Of a DNA stretch of 64,000 bases, positions 44,479 to 52,732 are shown one piece after another (the stretch's first letter is position 1; every line of letters begins with the position of its first letter). Made by a program: the position numbers and the translations under genes. Under the pieces are notes generated by a model. The model saw only the letters and a program-made list of their open reading frames with translations. It did not search any database and had not been told where the DNA came from. The stretch lies in assembly GCF_003669035.1 (NCBI RefSeq), contig NZ_CP033070.1, positions 1,116,001 through 1,180,000 on the forward strand, in the 5' to 3' direction. Source of the DNA: Chryseobacterium sp. 3008163. Lineage in GTDB: Bacteria; Bacteroidota; Bacteroidia; Flavobacteriales; Weeksellaceae.

Positions 44479-46065
44479 ATGAAACCCGAAATCCTTCAAA
44501 AAATCCTTGAGGACGACGTACTTTCTCAGGAATCAAAAGAGAAGCTTAGCGCTTTACACGAAAATATTTCGACCAAAGAATTTTCTGACATTCTCGATGC
44601 TGAAGGCAATCAGTATATTGAGTTTGTGCAGGAAGGCGGTGGCGTTTGGGGTAGTGCATTAGTAGGATATCTTTATGCTTTAGAAATCTTCGGAATCCGT
44701 TTTCTGAAAGTGGCAGGAACGAGTGCCGGAGCCATCAACACCATGCTTATCGCAGCTTGTAAAACAAAAGAAGAAGCGAAAGGTGAAGTCATTAAAGACA
44801 TTCTATTCAATTGGGATTTTTCAGATTTTATGGATGGTAAACCGTATGTGAGAACGACCATTCATGCCATGCTCAACAATAAAAATTTCATTAAAATCAA
44901 TGTGATTATTATTTCTGTAGTCATGCTGGTTCTTGTTGCACTGCCGTTTATTATTTCGTCTGAAACAATTCTTAATGCTAAACTTTTATTTTTAGTCCCG
45001 TTGATTCCTATTATCATTGGATTTTTCTGTTTTAAAAAGTTTTATAGTGATTTCAGGAAAAGCAATAGCGGATTGAATCCCGGAAATGTTTTTCTTCAAC
45101 AAATGACCGATGTAATGAACGGATTCGGAATTAAAACCGTTGCAGAACTCAACCAAAAATTTATTCAGAAAGAAGATCAAATGAATCTCAATTACCGCTA
45201 CGGAAACGGAATGGAGTTTTACACCAATGCCTTAAACGGAATTGAAGAAATCAAGATGAATAACCTCGAGCACATCGATGAAACCCGTTACAGAATATTC
45301 TTCGAGAGCGCCGAAAACAACGATTATTATAAAAACAATCCATTTTATCAGCTTAAAACAGAATATATTGTCATCACAACCGATATTAACGCAAAAATAA
45401 AAGTCGAATTACCGACAATGGCGAATCTCTATTGGTCGGAAGAAGAACTGAAACACATCAGTCCGGCTGAGTTTGTGCGCGCCTCGATGTCTGTGCCTTT
45501 CTTTTTTGAGCCGATGCAAAAGCTCATCAATAAAGACGATGATTCTGTAAAATATGCCTGGAAGTTCTGGATGAATACCCCAAAAGAAGATATTTATCCC
45601 GTCGGAATTTTCATCGATGGCGGTACACTTTCCAATTTCCCGATTGATCTTTTTCACATGAATGATATTTTTTATCCGAGACTTCCTTTGTTTGGAGTAC
45701 AATTGACCAGCGATTCTGAAATCTTGGGCGAAAAAGGAAAAACAAGCGAACAAATCCTGAAAACTCCCCTCTCCTATGCCGGAAATATCATCGGAACTTT
45801 AAAAGGTTTCAACGACAAAACATTTCTGACCAAATACTCTTTCTACAATCTTTACAGCATCAAAACAGTGAACTGTGGAACAAGCAGCTGGCTTAATTTT
45901 TTTATGAAAAGAGAAGAAAAAGAACAACTCTTCAATGCCGGATTTTTTGCAGCATTAGATTTCCTCAATCAATTTGACTGGGCAAAATATAAGTGTGAAA
46001 GAATGATGGTCGCTATGAAGGAGAAAAAGATTTTGAAGGAGGAGGATACGAAGACAGTGGGGTGA
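44479..46065 (+). CDS. patatin-like phospholipase with internal membrane segment
   Basis: 528 residues. Patatin catalytic elements: oxyanion motif EGGGVWG (about 52-58), nucleophile motif GTSAG (about 80-84) and the Asp dyad in FIDGGTLSNFP (about 380). Between them a hydrophobic pair of helices (about 138-188: VIIISVVMLVLVALPFII and LLFLVPLIPIIIGFFCF) suggests membrane insertion, unusual for a soluble patatin. There is no signal peptide. The family hydrolyses phospholipid acyl chains. Confidence 0.88.
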   Translation: MKPEILQKILEDDVLSQESKEKLSALHENISTKEFSDILDAEGNQYIEFVQEGGGVWGSALVGYLYALEIFGIRFLKVAGTSAGAINTMLIAACKTKEEAKGEVIKDILFNWDFSDFMDGKPYVRTTIHAMLNNKNFIKINVIIISVVMLVLVALPFIISSETILNAKLLFLVPLIPIIIGFFCFKKFYSDFRKSNSGLNPGNVFLQQMTDVMNGFGIKTVAELNQKFIQKEDQMNLNYRYGNGMEFYTNALNGIEEIKMNNLEHIDETRYRIFFESAENNDYYKNNPFYQLKTEYIVITTDINAKIKVELPTMANLYWSEEELKHISPAEFVRASMSVPFFFEPMQKLINKDDDSVKYAWKFWMNTPKEDIYPVGIFIDGGTLSNFPIDLFHMNDIFYPRLPLFGVQLTSDSEILGEKGKTSEQILKTPLSYAGNIIGTLKGFNDKTFLTKYSFYNLYSIKTVNCGTSSWLNFFMKREEKEQLFNAGFFAALDFLNQFDWAKYKCERMMVAMKEKKILKEEDTKTVG

Positions 46066-46107
46066 GGAAAATTGAGTATTTTAGCTTAATTTTTATTTAA
46101 AACCTAT

Positions 46108-47063
46108 ATGACTATTTCAAAACGTTTTTCGGTGATTTTAGCTTTAATATTTTTTTCTAATTGCCTAAGAGCTCAAAAAAGTATTGAAAACTATAAATCA
46201 GAAATAATGTCAGAAGATGAAATGTTGATTACAACAAGGAAAGCTATAAAACTAATTCAAGAAAACAGACCTTTAGATCTTAAAAATCTCTTTACAGAAG
46301 ATATTAGAAAAAAATTAATGACTCTCAAATAAAGCAACTTACAGAACAATTAAATTCTTTTTTTAAAACAGAAACAATTCCTACACACAAAAGAGATATT
46401 CTTCCCTCTTTACAAGCTAGCGTAAACAACAACGATACTATTTTTATAAATAATATAAATTATAACTTTAAATCATCACAAACTTTAATTTTTAGCTTTC
46501 TTAAAAAATATGGTACAAAAGAGCTGTCAGGTATGCATTTACAAGACAAACCTTTAAATTCTAAAAATTATAGGCCGAATGTCAAGCAAATTGAAAACTT
46601 CAATTTTAATGTTGATGACATTACCAGTTTCCGCATTTATTATGATGAAGGAAAAAATAAACGTACAAAATTTAAAAATGAAATTGGTTACTTCGCTATT
46701 CAAGGAGGTGCTGAAGAATTTGAAAAATCAAAGATTAAACCCATTATTAAAAATATATTTTCAGATCTAACGAAATCAAAATACGAATCAGTGGATGTGT
46801 TCAACAATCCACTACAACGAGGAGAAAATCCAAAATTCATTCAAATTGAAGTTGCATTAAAAGACAAACCGTATTTAATATTTATATATCTACCTCTTCT
46901 AAAAGATCAAAAATATTCAGGAAAAATAGTCTTAATGGAAAAGGAATATCAAAATTTAGGGTATCAATTTATTTTAAATCAAAATGATTATTTAAATATT
47001 GTAAAAGAATTTCCGAAAATTTTAGATTTAAAATTAGATAATTTCTACGAAGAAAAGCCTTAA
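46108..47063 (+). pseudogene. secreted protein of unknown function, one frameshift
   Basis: The repaired product has 318 residues. A signal peptide (SVILALIFFSNCLRAQ) leads into EDEMLITTRKAIKLIQENRPLDL. The frame breaks in A7 (46308-46314). One more A turns RKKLMTLK-stop into RKKINDSQIKQLTEQLNSFFKTET and stays open to the C-terminal part (VDDITSFRIYYDEGKN; ENPKFIQIEVALKDKPYLIFIYLPLL). No family is recognised. It lies between the patatin and DUF2199 genes. Confidence 0.65.
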
Positions 47064-47073
47064 ACTTAACATA

Positions 47074-47568
47074 ATGAAATACATTTGCGAATGCTGCGGC
47101 GAAGAAAAAGAAGATTGGCCGGCAATAGCTTACAATTCTCCATCTCCATATATGAATCTTACTAATGAGGAAGAAAAAAATTCTGAATTGGGATCTGATT
47201 TTTGCATTATCAGATATGATGACGAAACTTGCTATTTTATAAGAGCTGTTTTAGTTCAAAATGTAATTGACGGTTGTCAAAACCTTGAATATGGAGTTTG
47301 GGTTTCTTTGAGTGAGGAAAGTTTTTATGAATATGTCGAAAATTACGATAACAAAGACTTTACTGCCGTGTACTTTGGATGGTTAGCCAATTATCTACCA
47401 GACTATGACTATGATTCAATCCCAACAAATGTGGAAGTTGACAATTCTTTGGGATGACCATTAATTCTTCCACATAGTTCCCACGATGATCGTTTTGTGA
47501 AAGATTGCTATGATGGAATTTCTAAAGAAGCAGCAGAGAGAAGAATTAATGTAGTTTTGAGGAAATAA
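47074..47568 (+). pseudogene. DUF2199 family protein with an in-frame TGA
   Basis: The N-terminus CECCGEEKEDWPAIAYNSPSPY, then DFCIIRYDDETCYFIRAVLVQ and LEYGVWVSLSEESF, identify DUF2199, a cytoplasmic protein with a zinc-ribbon-like CxxC start. A TGA at 47455-47457 (after DNSLG) ends it at 127 residues. The same frame continues for 36 more sense codons (PLILPHSSHDDRFVKDCYDGIS...) to TAA at 47568, the usual family length. One base change (for example CGA to TGA) explains this. Function is unknown. Confidence 0.7.
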
Positions 47569-47576
47569 AATAGCCA

Positions 47577-47602
47577 AGATTCTTCCTTCGTCAGAATGAC
47601 AA
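47577..47602 (-). repeat. solo family A repeat, copy 1
   Basis: GATTCTTCCTTCGTCAGAATGACA (47578-47601) corresponds to the inner-to-outer sequence of the repeat at 21656-21693 (GATTCTTC...TCAGAATGACA), but with a shorter middle. An identical copy lies 489 nt downstream. Confidence 0.7.
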
Positions 47603-47646
47603 ACAATGATTTGTATTTTACTAACCGCAACTAATCAACACAAAAC

Positions 47647-48015
47647 ATGACTACCAAATTAGATTTAAGAGAAAATTTAAACTTACCCAATTCAGAAACA
47701 ACCACTTCCGCAGAAATATTTCAAAACCAAACCCTGCGCCCTGTTTTAAAACTACAGAACGATCTTTATCTGTCATTATTTACAAACTATGCATTGCGAC
47801 AAAAAGCAGATTTTAGCTCATTATCGACTTTTAAAAAGCAAACGTTTATTGAACAAAGCCTGCAAAAAGATGCGGTTCTGAAAAACACGTTCATTGGGAT
47901 GTCCATCGGAATGTTTACGTTAGAGGAATTGGAGCTTTATCAATCTGACAGCAAAGTTTTCAATAAAAGAATCATCACGATGCTGATCGAAAGATTGAAA
48001 AGCCAGATGAAATAA
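47647..48015 (+). CDS. small conserved-looking protein, unknown function
   Basis: 122 residues, soluble and helical (TSAEIFQNQTLRPVLKLQND; VLKNTFIGMSIGMFTLEELELYQSD). No signal peptide, membrane segment or known motif. It is bracketed by two identical direct repeats of family A, one on each side. Confidence 0.65.
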   Translation: MTTKLDLRENLNLPNSETTTSAEIFQNQTLRPVLKLQNDLYLSLFTNYALRQKADFSSLSTFKKQTFIEQSLQKDAVLKNTFIGMSIGMFTLEELELYQSDSKVFNKRIITMLIERLKSQMK

Positions 48016-48065
48016 TTATAAAAGTTGATTTCTATTAAAAAACTGAAGTTGAAAATGAAATTTCA

Positions 48066-48092
48066 GAGATTCTTCCTTCGTCAGAATGACAA
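48066..48092 (-). repeat. solo family A repeat, copy 2
   Basis: GAGATTCTTCCTTCG...AATGACAA repeats the 47577 copy in the same orientation. It lies 12 nt before the end of the convergent glycosylase gene. Confidence 0.7.
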
Positions 48093-48103
48093 ATTACAGT
48101 AAC

Positions 48104-48654
48104 CTACCCTCTCCTCCACATCGGATCATGCTTCAAAATCTCTTCATTCACCACACAATCTTCAGCATGAGCACCTTTCAGAAAACCGATGCTCATCAGA
48201 AATTCATTCACGATTTCTCCACCTGTGAATTTAAAAGTTTTTTGAAAAGTTTCATCCATTCCTGTAGATCTTTTGGATGATGATGTTCCAGCCATTTTTC
48301 AAACGAACCGAATTCTTTTTGAAGTTCGATAATGGTTTTGGCATTTTCTATGGCAGCGTTGACTTTCAGTTTATTTCTGATAATTCCAGGATCAGCAAGC
48401 AATCTTTCACGGTCTTCTTCAGTATAAGCTGCAACTTTTTTAATATTAAAATTGTCATACGCTTTTCTGAAACTTTCTTCCTTTTTCAAGATTGTTTCCC
48501 AGCTCAGACCTGCCTGATTGATTTCCATGATGAGTCTTCCGAACAATTCGTTATCATCATGAATCGGGAAACCATAATGGTTGTCGTGGTATTTTTTGTG
48601 CAATTCTTTTCTGCTTTCGGGCTGCATTCTTTCGATTACTGAACAATAACTCAT
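48104..48654 (-). pseudogene. tag: DNA-3-methyladenine glycosylase I, one frameshift
   Basis: The repaired product has 183 residues, normal for Tag. N-terminus YHDNHYGFPIHDDNELFGRLIMEINQAGLSWETILKKEESFRKAYDNF is diagnostic. The zinc and substrate region is in the C-terminus (GAHAEDCV). The frame breaks in an A6 tract (coding strand; 48238-48243). One more A turns FKKLLNSQVEKS-stop into FKKTFKFTGGEIVNEFLMSIG and joins the C-terminal 50 residues. Tag removes 3-methyladenine from alkylated DNA. The start overlaps the upstream MazG-like gene by 4 nt (ATGA). Confidence 0.85.
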
Positions 48655-48974
48655 GAGAATAGGTTTTCTGTTTTTGTTAAAAATTTATCTAAAGCTTCTT
48701 TCATATCAATTCCGGTGCGGTCTGCCAAAACGATGAGCCACCAGATATTTTCGCCCAACTTATGCTCCAGCTCTTCCGCAGAATTCTTTTTTGACCACGT
48801 TTTTTCATGAGACATCACATTTCTGCCAACCAATCCTGCATCCGTAAGATATGCCAAAGCATCTTGCTCAAGCGTCCATTCACTTCCATTTTGCTGAATT
48901 TCTAACTCGTGGTATTTTTCTCTGATTGCCAGTGAGCGTGCTATAATTTTGTCTAAATTATTGTATTCCATCAT
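48651..48974 (-). CDS. MazG-like nucleotide pyrophosphohydrolase family protein
   Basis: 107 residues, all-alpha. The segment SAEELEHKLGENIWWLIVLADRTGIDMKEAL (about 65-95) carries the acidic metal-binding pattern of the MazG/dUTPase-like superfamily (ExxxE...D). Such enzymes hydrolyse non-canonical or excess NTPs. The ATGA overlap with tag suggests a joint role in nucleotide-damage control. Confidence 0.75.
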   Translation of the reverse strand: MMEYNNLDKIIARSLAIREKYHELEIQQNGSEWTLEQDALAYLTDAGLVGRNVMSHEKTWSKKNSAEELEHKLGENIWWLIVLADRTGIDMKEALDKFLTKTENLFS

Positions 48975-49087
48975 TTATATTTTACAATTAACAAACAAAG
49001 ATAAGATGTACTATTGACAACTGTTAGTCAGTAGCAAAAAAATTAAGTAAGAAATTAATCTGAAAAAATCAATACAAATAAAAACCG

Positions 49088-49095
49088 TAGTTTTG
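49088..49095 (+). promoter_or_regulatory. -7 promoter element of the gene at 49101
   Basis: TAGTTTTG matches TAnnTTTG exactly and ends 5 nt before the ATG at 49101, so a leaderless transcript is possible. The -33 position holds no clear TTTG. Confidence 0.45.
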
Positions 49096-49100
49096 TGACG

Positions 49101-49478
49101 ATGTCAAATGTAAAACTCCATATAAAAATATACAAAGCAATTGTAGTGATGCTTGTTGTGGCATTTTCATTATCTCCGTGCTCATTAAAGAGAGATATGT
49201 TGGGGATCTTCGACATTCAGCATATCAGTTCTCTCAACAAAGTAAAAACAACCGCATTATCATTTTCAAGTTGTCAGACAATCAGTTCTTCTGCAAAAGT
49301 TTCTTTTTTAAAAACTGATTTTAAATTTAAAAACAATCTATTTTCTGATATTTTACAATCAGTAAATTATTACTCTGAAAATAAAAATTTCGCTCTCAAA
49401 AACTATTACGGAAACACGTCCGGAAACAGTCCTCCAAAATATATTTTATTTAAACAGTTGAAGTTAGATATGATTTAG
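49101..49478 (+). CDS. small protein with hydrophobic N-terminus, unknown
   Basis: 125 residues. An N-terminal hydrophobic segment (AIVVMLVVAFSLSPCSL, about 13-29) may be a signal or membrane anchor. The rest is polar (TTALSFSSCQTISSSAKVSF). No family is recognised. It lies 46 nt upstream of the DoxD-type gene and probably shares its transcript. ATG at 49101 is chosen over a GTG two codons upstream. Confidence 0.6.
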   Translation: MSNVKLHIKIYKAIVVMLVVAFSLSPCSLKRDMLGIFDIQHISSLNKVKTTALSFSSCQTISSSAKVSFLKTDFKFKNNLFSDILQSVNYYSENKNFALKNYYGNTSGNSPPKYILFKQLKLDMI

Positions 49479-49524
49479 ATTTCGTTCGAAATAAATTTTA
49501 GTATCAATTTTTAAATAAATTTTA

Positions 49525-50541
49525 ATGAAAAACAATATGACCAATCAGCCCTTTGATGTGGCTGGTTTATATACTTTACCTATCCGTCTTGTCATTGGGT
49601 GGACCTACTTTTCAGCTTTTTGGCGCAGACTTATCCTCGAAAACAAACTGATACCGGATGAAGCCGGATATATCGGTGAAAAATTCAATCACTTTTTACC
49701 CAATGCTTTGGGAATAAAACCCATTATTGAGTATTTGGTAACTCATCCCGATGCGTTGCAAACCTCTATGATCAGTTTTACCGTTATCGAAGGTATTGTG
49801 GGATTATTTATTATTTTCGGCTTATTCACAAGATTAATGGCTTTAGGAGTTTTCGGTTTAGCAATGGGCATACTATTGGGCTCAGGATGGATCGGTACGA
49901 CTTGCTTAGACGAATGGCAAATAGGGGTTTTAGGAATAGCGTGCGGATTTACCCTCTTTCTCACAGGAAGCAGTTCTTATTCTTTAGACCAATATTTTAA
50001 CAATAAACAATACGGTTTTACGCAGAAAAAATGGTTTAAATGGTTAGGTTCCGGTCAATTTCCCATGTTAAATTATAAATATTTTGTACTTTTAGGCTCA
50101 CTTCTTATTTTTGGACTCACCTTATTTACCAATCAATATTTTCATGGCGGTGTCTTTGGAACTTTGCATAATAAATCGGTAAAACCAAAGATTGAAATAT
50201 CTAATATTGAGATGAATCAATCACAGATTAAATTTGAAATTTACAGAACGGAAGGCGCAGATGTCTATGGCTCTTTTCTTATCGGAATTGATTTACTCAA
50301 CGAAAAAGGGAAAGTTATTCAATCATTGAACGGAGCAGAGCTTTCAAAATTTCCAAAAGTAAATATTCATAATCATTATGTGGCAAAAGTAAAGCCAGGA
50401 AAGCACAGTTTGATTATTCCATTAGGCGCAAAAGCAGATTTAAGTTTAGATATAAAAGAAGCTTTAATTCAAAATGAAAAGATTTCTATTATCAAATTAA
50501 CTGATATCAGCGGCGCAGAATGGACAGCAAAAATTGAATAA
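49525..50541 (+). CDS. DoxD/DoxA-type thiosulfate:quinone oxidoreductase-like membrane protein
   Basis: 338 residues. The N-terminal DoxD/DoxX-like region has four or so membrane helices (YTLPIRLVIGWTYFSAFWRRL; VIEGIVGLFIIFGLFTRLMALGVFGLAMGILLGSGWIGT; IGVLGIACGFTLFLTG) and another helix at about 189-207. The C-terminal domain (about 215-338) is an extracytoplasmic beta-sandwich like DoxA. This matches the fused TQO small subunits known from Acidianus-type enzymes. Oxidation of thiosulfate here is inferred from the family; other electron donors are possible. Confidence 0.75.
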   Translation: MKNNMTNQPFDVAGLYTLPIRLVIGWTYFSAFWRRLILENKLIPDEAGYIGEKFNHFLPNALGIKPIIEYLVTHPDALQTSMISFTVIEGIVGLFIIFGLFTRLMALGVFGLAMGILLGSGWIGTTCLDEWQIGVLGIACGFTLFLTGSSSYSLDQYFNNKQYGFTQKKWFKWLGSGQFPMLNYKYFVLLGSLLIFGLTLFTNQYFHGGVFGTLHNKSVKPKIEISNIEMNQSQIKFEIYRTEGADVYGSFLIGIDLLNEKGKVIQSLNGAELSKFPKVNIHNHYVAKVKPGKHSLIIPLGAKADLSLDIKEALIQNEKISIIKLTDISGAEWTAKIE

Positions 50542-50658
50542 TTTTCAGCTTTATATTTCCTCATGCTCAAACTTTTTCTGAATATGAGGAAATTTAGCTT
50601 TATCAACTCTCATTATTTTGTAAATTTATATCAATAAAAATCACCAAAATCATATCAC

Positions 50659-51168
50659 ATGAAAAACTCAATTCTTTTACTTTTTGTTTTAACATTCAGC
50701 AGTTTCGTAACTTTCGCAAAGGCTCAGAAAATTTCTGACGGTGAAACAGTAGACGTCAACGGTCTGAAGGTCAGTTTTAATATCACCAACAAAGAAAGCG
50801 TACAGGCTGGCGGAAAAACATTTGATCGCTATAAAGTTTCGGCATCTGTAAAAAATACATCAGATAAATCTTATAATATAAGGCTTACTTCATACCCGCA
50901 AATCGTCCTAGACACCGGAATTGTGGAACTTGATTGTGTAAATGCTACGGGAGCAAAACTGACCTCAAAAAAGATTCAGTTAAAAATGAAAACTCAGATG
51001 ATTAATGTATCATATTCTTCTTACGATAAATCTGGTAAATCTGTAACCAACATTCTTCCTGTCATTGGAAGTTACTATTTTGATGCAGGAGACACCATTA
51101 ATGACAATGCTATTTTCATTGTACCTGCAGGTGAGAAGCCTGAAGTAAGTGTGAGGAGTTTGAGATAA
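50659..51168 (+). CDS. secreted beta-sandwich protein, unknown
   Basis: 169 residues with signal peptide (ILLLFVLTFSSFVTFAKAQ). The mature part is one beta-rich domain (VDVNGLKVSFNITNKESVQAGGKTFDRYKVSASVKNTSDKSYNIRL). A single Cys is present. No family is recognised. Confidence 0.65.
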   Translation: MKNSILLLFVLTFSSFVTFAKAQKISDGETVDVNGLKVSFNITNKESVQAGGKTFDRYKVSASVKNTSDKSYNIRLTSYPQIVLDTGIVELDCVNATGAKLTSKKIQLKMKTQMINVSYSSYDKSGKSVTNILPVIGSYYFDAGDTINDNAIFIVPAGEKPEVSVRSLR

Positions 51169-51250
51169 AATATATCTAATTTCCAAAAAATATATAATCT
51201 GAATAAAAATGATTTGAATTGTTTTTAGTTGAATAAATGTTACACAAAGA

Positions 51251-51282
51251 AAAAAGCTACAGAAATTCTGTAGCTTTTTTTA
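51251..51282. terminator. bidirectional terminator
   Basis: AAAAAGCTACAGAA pairs with TTCTGTAGCTTTTT (about 51251-51280) with almost no loop beyond the central bases. A-run and T-run flanks serve both the secreted-protein gene and the convergent MFS gene. Confidence 0.85.
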
Positions 51283-51318
51283 TAAGTTGACAGGATGAAA
51301 TCCTATATATATTTAAGA

Positions 51319-52572
51319 TTACGCTTCAGCCTCTTTATCTTTCAACATCCAAGGCACAATAAAGTAAAAACCAATGGCTATCATGGTCGCCAAAATTCCG
51401 GTGCCTATCCAGAGAATATTAAACCCGAATTTTTCAGCAATTAAAGTTCCTAAATAAGGCGTAACGATAAATGCGATTGAAAAGGAAATTCCATTTAAAC
51501 CCATGTATGCGCCCTTGTTATTCTTCCCTGAACGCAAAGCCGTAATGGTTGACATGAAAGGTAATGCCCAGATTTCGCCGGCAGACAAGAGGCTCATTGA
51601 AACAATTAAAGTCAAAATGCTATGATCGAAACCTAGCATTGCGTACGAAAGTCCGCAAATAAATGTTCCTAAAAACATGGTACGAGCCAAAGTAAAATAC
51701 TTCTCGGCAATCTGTACCAGTCCCATTTCAAGTAAAACCACCAAAAATCCGCTGTATCCTAAAATATATCCAATACTTTGCTGACTTAAGTGCGCAGTAT
51801 CTTTGTAAAATATGGTCAATGTACTGAATAACTGGAAGAAACAGATTGAAAACAACATGCAAAAGAAACAATAAATTAAGAACTTACCGTCACTATATGG
51901 CGAGTTCTCTTTTTTAATTTCCATAACTTCTTGTACCTTTTTTGCTTTTATTTTTGCCAGTTTATTTCTTTTGTAGAAAAACCGAATATAGATTAGACCC
52001 GCCAATAAAGCCGCTAAAGCATTACTGTAAAACAAAAAATCATAAGAAATTGCAGACAAAATTCCACCTAAAGCAGGACCGATTGAAAACCCTAAATTGA
52101 CCGCCATACGGTTGAGTGAAAATGCTCTCGTAATATTTTCAGGCTTTGCATATTTTGTAATGGCCACAGAGTTCGCCGGGCGAAATGAATCACTTACAAT
52201 ACTTTGCAGTAAAATAATTAAAGCAACACTAGCCTCTGTTTTAAAAAGCGGAATTAAACAAAATAAGGGTACACTCAATAATAAACTAAGATATTGAACT
52301 TTGTATTCTCCAATTCTATCGGTAATAAATCCGCCTAACCAAGAACCGATTACCGAACCGATTCCGAAAAAGCTTAAAACAATTCCGGTATTTTCTATAC
52401 TGAATTTCAGATGCGCAGTCATGTATACTCCCAAAAACGGAAGTACCATAGAGCCGGAACGGTTGATGAGCATCACCAATGCCAGCATCCAGCTTTCTTT
52501 TGAAAGTCCTTTGTAAGAACTTGTATATATATGTAAGAGTTTCACAATTTCTGATTTAATGATTAATAACAT
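51319..52572 (-). CDS. MFS transporter
   Basis: 417 residues, twelve membrane segments. The signature GSWLGGFITDRIGEYK (loop 2-3) marks the major facilitator superfamily; LINRSGSMVLPFLGVYM and GLNGISFSIAFIVTPYLGTLIAEKFG are typical of the MDR-type (drug:H+ antiporter-like) branch. The ATG at 52572 is chosen because the more upstream in-frame ATG (52644) would draw 24 codons from the family B repeat. The substrate is unknown. Confidence 0.85.
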   Translation of the reverse strand: MLLIIKSEIVKLLHIYTSSYKGLSKESWMLALVMLINRSGSMVLPFLGVYMTAHLKFSIENTGIVLSFFGIGSVIGSWLGGFITDRIGEYKVQYLSLLLSVPLFCLIPLFKTEASVALIILLQSIVSDSFRPANSVAITKYAKPENITRAFSLNRMAVNLGFSIGPALGGILSAISYDFLFYSNALAALLAGLIYIRFFYKRNKLAKIKAKKVQEVMEIKKENSPYSDGKFLIYCFFCMLFSICFFQLFSTLTIFYKDTAHLSQQSIGYILGYSGFLVVLLEMGLVQIAEKYFTLARTMFLGTFICGLSYAMLGFDHSILTLIVSMSLLSAGEIWALPFMSTITALRSGKNNKGAYMGLNGISFSIAFIVTPYLGTLIAEKFGFNILWIGTGILATMIAIGFYFIVPWMLKDKEAEA

Positions 52573-52672
52573 CACTTCGAGTAGATTTTTGAAGAAAATC
52601 ATATCGAGAAGTTCATTGATAATTCTCGATACATTTTTCTTCATTTCATTTCGAAAAACACTCGAACTGACG
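52571..52672. repeat. REP-like inverted repeat (family B), copy 2
   Basis: It starts ATCACTTCGAGTAG and ends CACTCGAACTGACGAA, with inner arms ATATCGAGAAG and AATTCTCGATAC. The outer halves are inverted copies of each other, as in the 36417 copy. It sits directly upstream of the MFS start codon and could lie in its 5' leader. Confidence 0.72.
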
Positions 52673-52676
52673 AAAA

Positions 52677-52707
52677 AAAACAGGACTTAAAAAATTAAGC
52701 CCTGTTT
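52677..52707 (-). terminator. intrinsic terminator of glnS
   Basis: CAGGACTTAA pairs with TTAAGCCCTG with one mismatch. On the minus strand it is followed by the T-rich complement of the upstream A-run. It is 26 nt beyond the glnS stop. Confidence 0.7.
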
Positions 52708-52732
52708 CATTTATAGTGATATAAATAAATAT

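Noticed and set aside
47455..47457. UGA recoding (selenocysteine or altered code)
   Set aside because: Other genes in the window use TGA as a normal stop, and there is no SECIS-like element or Cys homologue position.
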